From NCBI GenBank assembly GCA_009838525.1, contig VXRJ01000018.1:397087-461086 (forward strand): DNA of 64,000 nt, in the 5' to 3' direction. Positions 55,121 to 63,656 of this stretch are shown in pieces. The DNA comes from Acidobacteriota bacterium. Its GTDB lineage: Bacteria > Acidobacteriota > Vicinamibacteria > Vicinamibacterales > UBA8438. The notes beneath the pieces were generated by a model that searched no databases, was not told where the DNA came from, and saw only the letters and a program-made list of their open reading frames with translations. The translations under genes were made by a program, and so were the position numbers. Position 1 is the first letter of the stretch, and every line of letters begins with the position of its first letter.

Positions 55121-55156
55121 GATCAAGTTGCCGCTCTGCGGCGGAAAGGACCGAGC

Positions 55157-56623
55157 ATGACGATTCCCGCTTGCCGTTCTCTTCTTCGACTCGACCGCGT
55201 GGCCGCGATCGCGATCGTCGCGGCGCTGATCCTGACGACGGGCGCCCCGCCCGCCGTGGCCCAGGACAACGGGGACCGCCCGAAACGGATCGCGCTGTGG
55301 GGTTCTTCGGTACCGAACGGAACCGGCGACGAGACGAACCGGGGAGGCTATACGGGTCGCCTGCGTGAGTTGCTGGAGCCGCGCGGCTGGGAGGTGATCA
55401 ACGTCTCCCGCGGCGGCGACAACACGGTCACCATCACGCCGCGATTCGAGCCGGAAGGCACGCCGGATCCCGATACGCGCTATCTGACTCCGGTCGATCC
55501 CGGCTACGTCGTCATTGCCCTCTCGTTGGGCAACGAGGGGATCATGCGTTGCCCGCCCGGTCAGGAATCACCGCGCTGCGCGGCGTCGCAGGAGGCGCAG
55601 GACGCGGTGGCGCGGCAGTGGGCCGACGGCATGCAGCGCCTGATTGAACGCGCCCGGGACAACGACATCGTCCCCATTGTCGGTAACACCTACGCGCGCG
55701 GCGACTTCACGGAGGCGGAATACGCCCAGACCCGCGAGATGAACCTCCTCATCAACAGCTGGGACGTACCGAGCGTCAACCTCCTCGGCGCCATCGACGA
55801 CGGTTACGGCCGGTGGGCGCGCGGCTTCTTCCCTGAGCCAATCCATCCGAACGCGGCTGGCCACACGGAGATGTTCCATGCGTTCGTGCCGACGCTGTTC
55901 GACGCGCTCGCCGCCGGCAAGCCGATCCCGCAGAAATCGGACGCGCCAGGGTTCGCCCGGATCCGCGGGAACGCGCGGTCGCCGCTCACGATGGACGTCG
56001 ATGACACGATGCGCTCGTTCGGCCTGACCTTCTCGGTACGGGCCGAGGGGGAGGGCACGGTGGCAAGTATTGGGGGCGAGACACTCGCCCACGAGGTGGA
56101 CTGGGTGACGGTACCGTTCCGCCAGGCGTCGCTGGACTTCGAGGCGATGACCCTCACGCCGACGGGCCGCCGGTTCAATGCATCGGTCGCGATTCAGAAC
56201 GGACGCTGGGTGTACGCTGCGGCCAACGGGAATTCGGTCTCGACGCTCGCGCCGAGCGCCGACGGGCAGTGGCACACGGTAACGCTCACCCATCACGTGG
56301 CGCGCGGCGCTACCCACTTCTGGGTGGACGGCCGGATGGTGGGGGCCGTCGAGGAACGGCTCCAGCCGGATCGGTTCGTCCTCGGCGGTCCCGGTCCCGA
56401 GTGGTCGACCGCAATCCCGGCGCCGGCCGATTACAGGGACTGGATGATCCACCGCGCCGGGCTCAACGGTGACGAGGTGCGCGCGCTGCACGAGGGCACC
56501 CTTCTGCAGTCGAGTCTGGAACTCTATGCGCCGCTGACGGCCGAACCGTTCGGGAACGCCGCGCAGAGTCTTTCTGAAGTGGACGCTGCGGCAGGCGCGG
56601 TGGAAGCAACGACAGAGGAGTAG
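55157..56623 (+). CDS. exported SGNH hydrolase with LamG-like domain
   Basis: A 488-residue exported protein. After the signal peptide (about 1-35) comes a GDSL/SGNH esterase domain: block I WGSSVPNGTGDE (variant GSS for GDS), block III SLGNEG and the catalytic block V with HPNAAGH. From about 265 a concanavalin-like LamG domain follows (GRWVYAAANGNSVSTL, WHTVTLTHHVARGATHFWVDG), which probably binds a carbohydrate. Esterase action on an acylated glycan would fit. Block I is atypical (GSS rather than GDS), but the Ser is kept. It lies 36 bp after the repeat protein and is in the same direction. Confidence 0.85.
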   Translation: MTIPACRSLLRLDRVAAIAIVAALILTTGAPPAVAQDNGDRPKRIALWGSSVPNGTGDETNRGGYTGRLRELLEPRGWEVINVSRGGDNTVTITPRFEPEGTPDPDTRYLTPVDPGYVVIALSLGNEGIMRCPPGQESPRCAASQEAQDAVARQWADGMQRLIERARDNDIVPIVGNTYARGDFTEAEYAQTREMNLLINSWDVPSVNLLGAIDDGYGRWARGFFPEPIHPNAAGHTEMFHAFVPTLFDALAAGKPIPQKSDAPGFARIRGNARSPLTMDVDDTMRSFGLTFSVRAEGEGTVASIGGETLAHEVDWVTVPFRQASLDFEAMTLTPTGRRFNASVAIQNGRWVYAAANGNSVSTLAPSADGQWHTVTLTHHVARGATHFWVDGRMVGAVEERLQPDRFVLGGPGPEWSTAIPAPADYRDWMIHRAGLNGDEVRALHEGTLLQSSLELYAPLTAEPFGNAAQSLSEVDAAAGAVEATTEE

Positions 56624-56644
56624 CCCCTGGCGGGAGGAGCCAGT

Positions 56645-56667
56645 GGTGCGCCGGCCTCCAGGCCGGC
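56645..56667. repeat. palindromic intergenic repeat, copy 2
   Basis: On the minus strand this is arms GCCGGCCT and AGGCCGGC around GG, then GCACC. It equals the copy at 39141 apart from one base in each arm, and those two changes keep the pairing. It sits in the gap between the SGNH and dienelactone hydrolase genes. A structure-conserving change in an intergenic unit is what dispersed REP-type elements show. Confidence 0.75.
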
Positions 56668-56713
56668 ATGACGTAGTGCCTGGCGCGCGAGCGGGAGGAA
56701 CGGAACGGGAAAG

Positions 56714-57394
56714 ATGACTATGGGCGAAATGGTGGAATTTCCGGCGAACGGAAAGCCGGCGTCGGGTTATCTGGCGGCTCCCGCGTCCGGCAGGGGCCCC
56801 GGTGTCATCGTGATTCAGGAATGGTGGGGATTGGTCGATCACGTCAAGGATGTCGTCGACCGGTTTGCCGCGGAGGGGTTCGTCGCGCTGGCGCCCGATC
56901 TCTACCATGGTGAGACGGCCACCGGTCCCGACGACGCCGGTAAGTTGATGATGGCGCTCAACATCGAACAGACGGAGCGTGATCTGCGCGGCGCGGTCGA
57001 CTGCCTGCTCGGGCGTTCGGAGACGACCGGCGAGCGGGTCGGCACGGTCGGCTTCTGCATGGGAGGGCAGCTCTCCCTCTTCGCCGCCTGCGCGAACCTC
57101 AAGGTGGGAGCGTGCGTCGACTTCTACGGCATCCATCCGAACGTGACGCCCGACCTCGCCGGCCTGCAGGCGCCGGTGCTGGGGTTCTTCGCGGAGAAGG
57201 ATGGATTCGTAACGCCGGAGGTGGCGCGCAAGCTCGAGGCAGACCTGAAGGCGGCGGGGAAGAGCGTGGACATCACCGTTTTCGAGGGTGCGGATCACGC
57301 CTTTTTCAACGACACGCGGGCGGAGGTGTATCACCCGGAGTACGCGGCCGAGTGTTGGTCGCGGGTGCTCGCCTTCTACCGGACGCACCTGTAG
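56714..57394 (+). CDS. dienelactone hydrolase-family protein
   Basis: A 226-residue alpha/beta-hydrolase. The catalytic triad is C115 in VGFCMGGQL, D163 in FFAEKDGFV and H195 in GADHAFFND; E36 in IQEWWGL is the usual activating acid. This is the dienelactone hydrolase pattern, and such enzymes open dienelactones or other lactones and esters in the cytosol. No signal peptide is present. A further start, ATG 56720, lies six bases on. It is after the SGNH gene and precedes the small DUF6116-like gene by 66 bp. The substrate is unknown. Confidence 0.9.
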   Translation: MTMGEMVEFPANGKPASGYLAAPASGRGPGVIVIQEWWGLVDHVKDVVDRFAAEGFVALAPDLYHGETATGPDDAGKLMMALNIEQTERDLRGAVDCLLGRSETTGERVGTVGFCMGGQLSLFAACANLKVGACVDFYGIHPNVTPDLAGLQAPVLGFFAEKDGFVTPEVARKLEADLKAAGKSVDITVFEGADHAFFNDTRAEVYHPEYAAECWSRVLAFYRTHL

Positions 57395-57460
57395 ACGCTC
57401 CGGGGGGCGCTCGACGTCCGAGCGCGGCACGGGCGGACGTGGAGGCAGCGGAGGTAAGTG

Positions 57461-57703
57461 ATGCGCTGGTTCGGGAGAATCCTGCTTCCGTTCCTCTACC
57501 GGCTGCAGCCCTTGTTGATGCGGCTGCGGTCGTGGCAACTCGTTGCGCTGGTGGCGGCGCTCACCCTTCTCAGTTGGATTGTCCCGGACCCCCTGCCGTT
57601 TCTGGACGAGATTCTCCTGACGATCCTGCTCATTCTGTTGACGCGATGGCGGGCCACCAAGCGGGAACCTTTCGAGGGGCAGTCCGCGCCGCCACCTGTC
57701 TAG
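57461..57703 (+). CDS. small membrane protein, DUF6116-like
   Basis: An 80-residue protein with two predicted hydrophobic helices (WQLVALVAALTLLSW and LPFLDEILLTILLILLTRW) joined by the conserved VPDPLPFLDE loop, and a basic N-terminus. It matches the small DUF6116-type membrane proteins. ATG 57461 has GGAGG upstream; GTG 57458 lies in frame before it. It stands between the dienelactone hydrolase and aroC and is followed directly by a long inverted repeat. Function unknown. Confidence 0.75.
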   Translation: MRWFGRILLPFLYRLQPLLMRLRSWQLVALVAALTLLSWIVPDPLPFLDEILLTILLILLTRWRATKREPFEGQSAPPPV

Positions 57704-57706
57704 CGG

Positions 57707-57755
57707 CCCGTGGTGAACCCCGCTACATTCGAGCGACGCAGGGTTTCACCACGGG
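57707..57755. terminator. inverted repeat, candidate transcription terminator
   Basis: Arms CCCGTGGTGAACCC (57707-57720) and GGGTTTCACCACGGG (57741-57755) pair over 14 bp with one extra T, enclosing 20 bases. They begin 4 bp after the stop at 57703. There is no run of U after the stem (GTTGCT), so it may be a weak or Rho-assisted terminator or a palindromic element. Confidence 0.5.
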
Positions 57756-57829
57756 TTGCTAAGCCCCCGCGCCGGTGGACCGAGTGTCGGTCGTCACCAC
57801 CGCCTTCGGGGAGCCGGTACAATCCGAGG

Positions 57830-58942
57830 GTGCCGGGAAACAGCTTCGGACAGGCGTTTCGCATTACTACGGCGGGAGAATCGCACGGCCCGGCGTACGT
57901 CGTCGTCGTCGATGGCTGCCCCCCGGGCCTGGCCCTGAGCGAGGACGATCTCGTTCCCGACCTTGCACGCCGTCGGCCGGGTCAGAGCACCATCGTCTCG
58001 CAGCGTGACGAGGCGGACGTGCCGGAGATCCTCTCCGGCGTGTTCGAGGGGCGGACCACCGGCACCAGCATCGGTATTCTGATCAGGAACCGCGATCAGC
58101 GCAGCCGAGACTATTCGGCGATCAAGGCGAAGTACCGTCCAGGCCATGCGGACCATGGCTACGACGCCAAGTACGGCTTCCGGGACTACCGCGGCGGCGG
58201 CCGGTCCAGCGCGCGCGAGACGACGGTCCGGGTCGCGGCGGGTGCAATCGCGAAGAAGCTGCTGGCGGAGCGATGCGGGGCGCGGATCGTCGGCTACGTC
58301 CGGCAGGTGGGTGATGTGGTTGCGGCGATTTCCGACCCGGCCGGGGTGACGCTGAACGATGTCGAGCGGTTGCCGGATGGCTCCCCCAACGTCGTTCGGT
58401 GTCCGGATGCCGAGGCGGCGGCACGGATGGTCGGCCTGATCGAGCGGATGCGGTCGCAGCAGAACTCGATAGGCGGCGTCGCCGAGGTGGCGGCTACCGG
58501 TGTGCCGGCGGGTTTGGGAGAACCGGTGTTCCACAAGCTGAAGGCGGATCTCGGCAAGGCGCTCTTCAGTCTGCCGGCCGTCCTCGGTGTGGAGTACGGC
58601 GTCGGCTTCGGTTGCGCGACCCTGACCGGCTTGGAAAACAACGACACGTTCTATGCCGCGGGCGACCGGCGAATCGCCACGCGGACCAACCGACACGGCG
58701 GGATGCTGGGCGGGATCTCGAGCGGAATGCCGATCGTGCTGCGCGCGGCGGTCAAGCCGACCAGCAGCCTGCCGCAGCCGCAGGATACCGTGACGTCGAC
58801 GGGTGAGCCGACAACGATCAGTACGAAGGGACGGCACGACCCGTGCCTGCTGCCGCGTTTCGTCCCGATGGCCGAGGCGATGGTGGCGCTCGTGCTCGCG
58901 GACCACTGGCTGCGCTGGCAGGCAACCGGCCGCGCCGACTGA
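57830..58942 (+). CDS. aroC: chorismate synthase
   Basis: A 370-residue enzyme that makes chorismate from EPSP with reduced FMN, the last common step of aromatic amino acid synthesis. Motifs: GESHGPAYVVVVDGCPPG at the start, RPGHADHGYDAKYGFRDYRGGGRSS, where the FMN-site His and Arg lie, and later QQNSIGG and FGCATLTGLENND. GTG 57830 is preferred because it gives the family N-terminus PGNSFGQAFR; the upstream frame is not conserved. It is a single, well-conserved housekeeping gene, isolated from the other aro genes here. Confidence 0.96.
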   Translation: MPGNSFGQAFRITTAGESHGPAYVVVVDGCPPGLALSEDDLVPDLARRRPGQSTIVSQRDEADVPEILSGVFEGRTTGTSIGILIRNRDQRSRDYSAIKAKYRPGHADHGYDAKYGFRDYRGGGRSSARETTVRVAAGAIAKKLLAERCGARIVGYVRQVGDVVAAISDPAGVTLNDVERLPDGSPNVVRCPDAEAAARMVGLIERMRSQQNSIGGVAEVAATGVPAGLGEPVFHKLKADLGKALFSLPAVLGVEYGVGFGCATLTGLENNDTFYAAGDRRIATRTNRHGGMLGGISSGMPIVLRAAVKPTSSLPQPQDTVTSTGEPTTISTKGRHDPCLLPRFVPMAEAMVALVLADHWLRWQATGRAD

Positions 58943-58966
58943 GTCGGCCCGGCTATAATCGCCCCC

Positions 58967-59467
58967 ATGAAGAAGGGGATTCTGCTCACCGCGCTCGCCG
59001 CTGCGGTCGCCTTGATCGGCGGCATCGGTATTGGTTGGCTGCTCGGCGCGGCCGGGGTGGGGCAGGCGGCGCCCCTAGAGTCGCTCGACGCCCGCGAACG
59101 GGCGTTCGCTGAGCGGATGCAGGACGTCGTCCTGACGGGACACTTCACGATAGAAGGGCGGGAGCGGCGCGACGGCCTGCCCGAGCGGTACGCGATCACG
59201 AGCGCGACGAAGCTCGACGGGGACCGCTGGCGCTTTGACGTGCACATGACGTACGGCAGCGTCGACGCCACGCTGCCGGTGGTTGTTCCCATCGTCTGGG
59301 CCGGCGACACGCCGATGGTGAGCATCACCGACTTCGAGATCCCTGGGTTGGGCGACGAGTTTGGGGCGCGGGTCGTCTTCTATGACAACCGCTATGCCGG
59401 CACCTGGGATCACGGCGAGTACGGCGGCATGATGTACGGCACCATCGCGTCCGCCGACGGCAACTAG
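58967..59467 (+). CDS. small exported protein of unknown function
   Basis: A 166-residue protein with an N-terminal hydrophobic helix (KKGILLTALAAAVALIGGIGIGWLLG), a likely uncleaved or cleaved signal. The mature part is beta-rich with FTIEGRERRDGLPERY and GDRWRFDVHMTYGSVDATLP and ends HGEYGGMMYGTIASADGN. I recognise no family. It lies 24 bp downstream of aroC and 38 bp before the PQQ dehydrogenase, all on one strand. The YGGMMYG end is a conserved-looking segment, but I cannot say of what. Confidence 0.7.
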   Translation: MKKGILLTALAAAVALIGGIGIGWLLGAAGVGQAAPLESLDARERAFAERMQDVVLTGHFTIEGRERRDGLPERYAITSATKLDGDRWRFDVHMTYGSVDATLPVVVPIVWAGDTPMVSITDFEIPGLGDEFGARVVFYDNRYAGTWDHGEYGGMMYGTIASADGN

Positions 59468-59505
59468 CGGCGGTCGGCACGGTGGCGCAAGGGGAGGGAG
59501 TTTCC

Positions 59506-61224
59506 ATGTCCAGGCAGATTCCATTCGCAGCAGGTGCGCTCGTCATGCTGACTGGCCTTGGCCTGGCGGGAACGTCCGGCGTGGCGCAGGTGGAGAACTA
59601 CGCGCCGGTGACCGATGCCATGCTGCAGGATCCGCCGGATGCGGACTGGCTCAGTTGGCGGCGGACTCTGGATGGCCAGGGGCACAGCCCGCTCGATCAG
59701 ATCACGGCGGACAATGTCGGCAACCTCCGTCTCGCCTGGAGCTGGAGCCTGGGGGTCGGATCGCAGCAGACGACGCCGCTGGTGCATGACGGCGTTCTCT
59801 ACATCGCCAACCCCGGTGAAGTCGTGCAGGCTCTCGACGGGGCCACCGGCGACTTCCTCTGGGAGTACCGGCGGGGAGTCGAAGCGCCGGGGAACAGCTT
59901 CGGCGGGCCGCCTCCGGGGCGCGCTCACCGCAATATCGCCATCTACGAGGACAAGATCTACCTGAACACCGCCGATGCGCACGTCATCGCGATTGACGCA
60001 CGGACCGGCGAGGTGGCATGGGACGCCGACGTGGGGGGAGGCGTGGGCTTCCAGTTCTCGAGCGGCGCCATCATTGCCGACGGGAAGGTGATTTCCGGCC
60101 TGACCGGTTGCGGCCGTTACCGCGAGGAGGCCTGCTACATCGTCGGTCTCGATGCCCGGACCGGCCGGGAACTCTGGCGCACGTCGACGATCGCGCTGCC
60201 CGGGGATCGGGGCGGCGACTCGTGGGGTGACCTGCCGGTGATGTTCCGGGCCGGAAGCGATTCCTGGATCCCGGGCAGCTACGATCCCGTCACGCGGACG
60301 CTCTTCCACGGGACGTCACAGGCGAAACCGTGGGCGCGCGCGGCGCGCGGCACCGACGGCGACGCGCTCTATACCAATTCGACACTGGCCCTGGATCCCG
60401 ATACGGGCGAGATGAAGTGGTATTACCAGCACCTGCCGGGCGAGACGCTGGACATGGACGAGGTGTTCGAGCGCATCATCGTCGAGTACGACGGGCAGCG
60501 GTCCGTCTTCACGATGGGCAAGATGGCGGTTCTCTGGGAAATGGATCTCGGGAGCGGCGCCTTCCGCAACGCGCACGACCTGGGCTACCAGACGTTCGCC
60601 GACGTCGATCCGGAGACGGGAGAGGTGACGTACCGCGAGGGCATGATTCCCGAGCTGTACAAGGAGGTCTTCTGGTGCCCGAGCACGGCCGGCTTCAAGA
60701 GCTGGCGCGCGATGTCATATCACCCCGGGCAGGAGGCCTTCTATATTCCGATCAACCTGAATTGCGAGACCGGCATCTTCGGGCCGGTCGACCGGGTGGA
60801 GGGAGGCGGCGGCACCGGGCCGGTGCGCCGTACGAACCACTTCCATCCCGATAGCCCGGGGCAACTGGGCGAGTTCCTGGCGATGGACATGCGGACGGGC
60901 GATGTCCGTTGGCGACGGCGCTTCAAGACGCCCATCAACAGCGCCGCGCTCACCACGGACGGCGGTCTGGCCTTTGCCGGCAGTTGGGACCGCTACATGT
61001 ACGCCTTCGACGTGGGGAATGGCGAAACACTCTGGCAGACGCGCCTGCCGACATCCATACAGGGCTTCCCCATCACCTACGCCGTCGACGGCCGCCAGTA
61101 CGTCGCCGTCCCGGTCGGTAGCGGGGGCGCCAGTTGGGGCGGGATGATCCCGGCCGATCTGATGCCGGAAGAGAAGCGTCCCGACGGCGGCAACGGCCTC
61201 TTCGTCTTCAGTCTGGCTGAATAG
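59506..61224 (+). CDS. PQQ-dependent dehydrogenase (quinoprotein), shorter form
   Basis: A 572-residue exported quinoprotein with signal peptide (about 1-25). The PQQ propeller features are DWLSWRRTLDGQGHSPL, DGATGDFLWEYRR, DARTGEVAWDADV, a Cys pair in SGLTGCGRYREEACY in place of the usual adjacent Cys pair, and WEMDLG. ATG 59506 has GGGAGGG seven bases upstream. It would oxidise an alcohol in the periplasm. It is followed by the orphan nitrile hydratase beta subunit with a gap of 78 bp, the same pairing as at 43109 and 42334. Substrate unknown. Confidence 0.9.
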   Translation: MSRQIPFAAGALVMLTGLGLAGTSGVAQVENYAPVTDAMLQDPPDADWLSWRRTLDGQGHSPLDQITADNVGNLRLAWSWSLGVGSQQTTPLVHDGVLYIANPGEVVQALDGATGDFLWEYRRGVEAPGNSFGGPPPGRAHRNIAIYEDKIYLNTADAHVIAIDARTGEVAWDADVGGGVGFQFSSGAIIADGKVISGLTGCGRYREEACYIVGLDARTGRELWRTSTIALPGDRGGDSWGDLPVMFRAGSDSWIPGSYDPVTRTLFHGTSQAKPWARAARGTDGDALYTNSTLALDPDTGEMKWYYQHLPGETLDMDEVFERIIVEYDGQRSVFTMGKMAVLWEMDLGSGAFRNAHDLGYQTFADVDPETGEVTYREGMIPELYKEVFWCPSTAGFKSWRAMSYHPGQEAFYIPINLNCETGIFGPVDRVEGGGGTGPVRRTNHFHPDSPGQLGEFLAMDMRTGDVRWRRRFKTPINSAALTTDGGLAFAGSWDRYMYAFDVGNGETLWQTRLPTSIQGFPITYAVDGRQYVAVPVGSGGASWGGMIPADLMPEEKRPDGGNGLFVFSLAE

Positions 61225-61302
61225 CCGGTTCGCTGATTGACCGGCGCCGCGGGATCACAAGGACGCTCGGGCCGACGCATGCCGCGGCCGGGGAAGCCGC
61301 CG

Positions 61303-61956
61303 ATGAAGGGAGCCCACGACATGGGCGGGACAGGTGGCCGGGGGCCAGTCGATCCCGAGCCGAACGAGCCCGTCTTTCACGCGCCGTGGGAGGGACGGGT
61401 CTTCGGTCTGCGCCGTCTTCTCGTCCCGTGGGGGCTGGGCGGCAACTGGGGGAGCTTCCGGTTTGCGCAAGAGCGCGTTCCGGCGGCGGACTACCTGCGC
61501 CTGTCGTACTACGAGCGGTGGTTCATCGCGCTCGTCAACGTGCTGAAGGCGCAAGGGGTCGTCACCGAGGCCGAGCTGACGAGCGGCGCCAGCGATCCGG
61601 AGGCGGCGCGGCCGCAGCGACAGGAGCGGCCGCCGCAGGCGTCGCTGGGGTTCGGGCTCCTCGCTCTCGATGTCCCGGCGCGGTTCGGCGTGGGCGATTC
61701 GGTCCGGGCGCGTAGGGTGAGTCCGCCAGGACACACCCGGCTGCCGGGTTACGCGCAAGGCAAGCACGGCACGGTCATCCGGGACAACGGTGTCTACGCG
61801 CTCCAGGACACCGACAAGCACGGGCAACAGCTCGGCGACTTCCCGCAGCACGTCTACACGGTCCGCTTCACGGGTCGGGAACTCTGGGGTGAGGGCGGCC
61901 ACGACCGCGACGCCGTCTATGTCGAGTTGTGGGAGGACTACCTCGAGCCGGCCTGA
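61303..61956 (+). CDS. orphan nitrile hydratase beta-subunit-like protein
   Basis: A 217-residue protein very like NthB: MKGAHDMGG start, NEPVFHAPWEGRVFG, NWGSFRFAQE, PAADYLRLSYYERW, HTRLPGYAQGKHG and the end YVELWEDYLEP. No alpha subunit or accessory gene lies near it, so it cannot form a nitrile hydratase by itself. It may pair with the alpha subunit at 42334 or have a new role. ATG 61303 matches the beta start at 42315; ATG 61279 adds eight residues. It lies 78 bp after the PQQ dehydrogenase. Its intact motifs argue that it is expressed and selected. Confidence 0.88.
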   Translation: MKGAHDMGGTGGRGPVDPEPNEPVFHAPWEGRVFGLRRLLVPWGLGGNWGSFRFAQERVPAADYLRLSYYERWFIALVNVLKAQGVVTEAELTSGASDPEAARPQRQERPPQASLGFGLLALDVPARFGVGDSVRARRVSPPGHTRLPGYAQGKHGTVIRDNGVYALQDTDKHGQQLGDFPQHVYTVRFTGRELWGEGGHDRDAVYVELWEDYLEPA

Positions 61957-61977
61957 GGACGAGATCGTCCTTCGTCT

Positions 61978-62571
61978 TCAGTCTGGCGGCATAGCCCGCG
62001 ATCTCAACAGGGTTGCCGCCGCCAGTTCGTGGTACGCCGCGCCCTCGGACGACAGCCGGCTCTCCATCAGGACGACGCGATCGACGGTCCACTCCGTCTG
62101 GGGCACGTCGAGGGCCTCGACCGTGCGGTTGAGCGCTCGTTCCGCGCGCCGCGCGATCCGTTTCATGCGCCCTATGGTCAGATGCGGGCGGAAGGGTCTC
62201 CGCTCTCTCCCGAATCCGATGCGCGCGAGCCGCCGCTCCACCTCCTGCTGTAGTTCGTGCAACCGGTCGGCGCCGTCGCGCACGTCGAGCCAGACGACGC
62301 GTGGCGCACCCCGTGGCGGGAAGAGGCCGGCGGCGCCGAGCGACGCCTTGAACGGAGACTGTGACCAGGCCGACATGAGCGTTTCGCGGACGGCCGCCGT
62401 GCGGTGCTCGTCCAACTCGCCGAGAAAGCGGAGCGTCAGGTGCAGGTTCGCCTCCGGTACCCATCGCACGCGCACCGCGGCGGCCGCCGGCTGATTCCGC
62501 AGCTCGTCAATCAGGGCTTCCACTCGTGCGCGCGTGGCGCCGTCCAGCGTTACCGCGATGAAGATCCGCAC
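61978..62571 (-). CDS. thpR: RNA 2',3'-cyclic phosphodiesterase
   Basis: A 197-residue member of the 2H phosphoesterase family, which opens 2',3'-cyclic phosphates on RNA ends (formerly called 2'-5' RNA ligase). The two HxTx-like motifs are HLTLRFLGE at H44 and PHLTIGR at H130, separated as expected. The best start is GTG 62571, giving VRIFIAVTLDG, the usual N-terminus. It converges on the nitrile hydratase beta-like gene, with 21 bp between stops. The C-terminal portion has the expected MESRLSSEGAAYHEL. Confidence 0.92.
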   Translation of the reverse strand: MRIFIAVTLDGATRARVEALIDELRNQPAAAAVRVRWVPEANLHLTLRFLGELDEHRTAAVRETLMSAWSQSPFKASLGAAGLFPPRGAPRVVWLDVRDGADRLHELQQEVERRLARIGFGRERRPFRPHLTIGRMKRIARRAERALNRTVEALDVPQTEWTVDRVVLMESRLSSEGAAYHELAAATLLRSRAMPPD

Positions 62572-62690
62572 CGTGGTTATGGTCACACATGCGCCGGCGT
62601 CGTATTCTTTGCAGGCTGCCGAATTGGGGCAGCCAGGCGTAGTTCTCGTCGGCGGCTTGCCGCCCGGCGGAAAGGCAAGAGGAACAACCG

Positions 62691-63164
62691 ATGACGCACG
62701 AATTCGGCACCAGGGAAATCGAAGCACAGTCGGTCGTGGGCATCCGAACGACGGCCAGAATGGACGAGATCGGGAAGGTGATGGGACCGCTCTTCGGAGA
62801 GGTATTCGGGTACATCCAGCAGCAGGGGCAGGCTCCGGTCGGGATGCCCCTCGCGCTCTATCACTCGATGGAGGGGGGAACCGTCGACCTCGAGTGCGCG
62901 ATTCCTGTTGGATCGCCCGTGGAGGGTTCGGGCCGCGTCGGGGCGGGGGAGCTTCCCGCCTGCACGGCGGCGACCGTCACGCACATGGGGCCGTACGACG
63001 AGCTCGGAAAGACCTGGGAAGCGCTGATGGCGTGGATGAAGTCGGAAGGTCTGGAGCCTGCGGGAACGCCGTGGGAGGTTTACGTCACCGATCCCGGCGC
63101 CGAGCCGGACCAGTCGAAGTGGCGTACCGACATCTACTTTCCCGTCCGCAGGAGTGGATCATGA
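62691..63164 (+). CDS. GyrI-like effector-binding protein
   Basis: A 157-residue protein of the GyrI/AraC effector-binding (SOUL-like) fold: TREIEAQSVVGIRTTARMDEIG, FGYIQQQGQ, PLALYHSMEGGTVDLECAIPV and AATVTHMGPYDELGKTWEALMAWM. Single-domain members bind small hydrophobic molecules or act as hydrolases. No DNA-binding domain is attached. Its TGA stop overlaps the ATG of the VOC gene (ATGA), so the two are translationally coupled. Ligand unknown. Confidence 0.85.
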   Translation: MTHEFGTREIEAQSVVGIRTTARMDEIGKVMGPLFGEVFGYIQQQGQAPVGMPLALYHSMEGGTVDLECAIPVGSPVEGSGRVGAGELPACTAATVTHMGPYDELGKTWEALMAWMKSEGLEPAGTPWEVYVTDPGAEPDQSKWRTDIYFPVRRSGS

Positions 63165-63649
63165 TCCACGGCATAACGCCGTGCCTGTGGTTCGACGGAA
63201 AGGCTGAAGAAGCGGCGGCGTTATATACCTCCGTTTTCGAGGAGGGTGAGATTCTCGACGTTGTCCGCTACGGCGAAAGCGCCGCGGAAGTATCGGGCCA
63301 GCCGGCCGGCAGCGTGTTGCAGGTGGATTTCCGCATCCAGGGGCAACGCTTCACCGCCTTGAACGGCGGGCCGCTGTTCGAATTGACACCCGCGATCTCC
63401 TTCGTGGTGGAGTGCGACACGCAGGCCGAGATTGACACGCTGTGGACCGGGCTTTCCGAGGGTGGAGAGGCGCAGCGCTGCGGGTGGCTGCGGGATCGGT
63501 TCGGGGTCTCATGGCAGGTCGTCCCTCGCGTGATTGACGAGCTGCGTGCGCGGGGCCACGACGAAGGCTGGGAACGGCTCATGCAGGCGATGCTGCAGAT
63601 GGACAAGCTGGATATCGCCGGCCTGCAGCGGGCGTTCGACGGTTCCTGA
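63161..63649 (+). CDS. PhnB-like VOC-family protein
   Basis: A 162-residue vicinal-oxygen-chelate protein of the PhnB/3-demethylubiquinone methyltransferase-like group: ITPCLWFDGKAEEAAALYTSVF, then VLQVDFRIQGQRFTALNGGP, PAISFVVECDTQAEIDTLW and the C-terminal RFGVSWQVVP with AMLQMDKLDIAGLQRAF. Many VOC members bind small antibiotics or metals. It starts at ATG 63161, overlapping the preceding stop by four bases. The pair with the GyrI-like gene may respond to the same compound, which is inference. Confidence 0.88.
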   Translation: MIHGITPCLWFDGKAEEAAALYTSVFEEGEILDVVRYGESAAEVSGQPAGSVLQVDFRIQGQRFTALNGGPLFELTPAISFVVECDTQAEIDTLWTGLSEGGEAQRCGWLRDRFGVSWQVVPRVIDELRARGHDEGWERLMQAMLQMDKLDIAGLQRAFDGS

Positions 63650-63656
63650 CGGCGTC

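Noticed and set aside
55568-57538. Minus-strand frame over the SGNH and dienelactone hydrolase genes
   Set aside because: It is very rich in Arg and lacks conserved motifs, while both plus-strand genes show catalytic residues.
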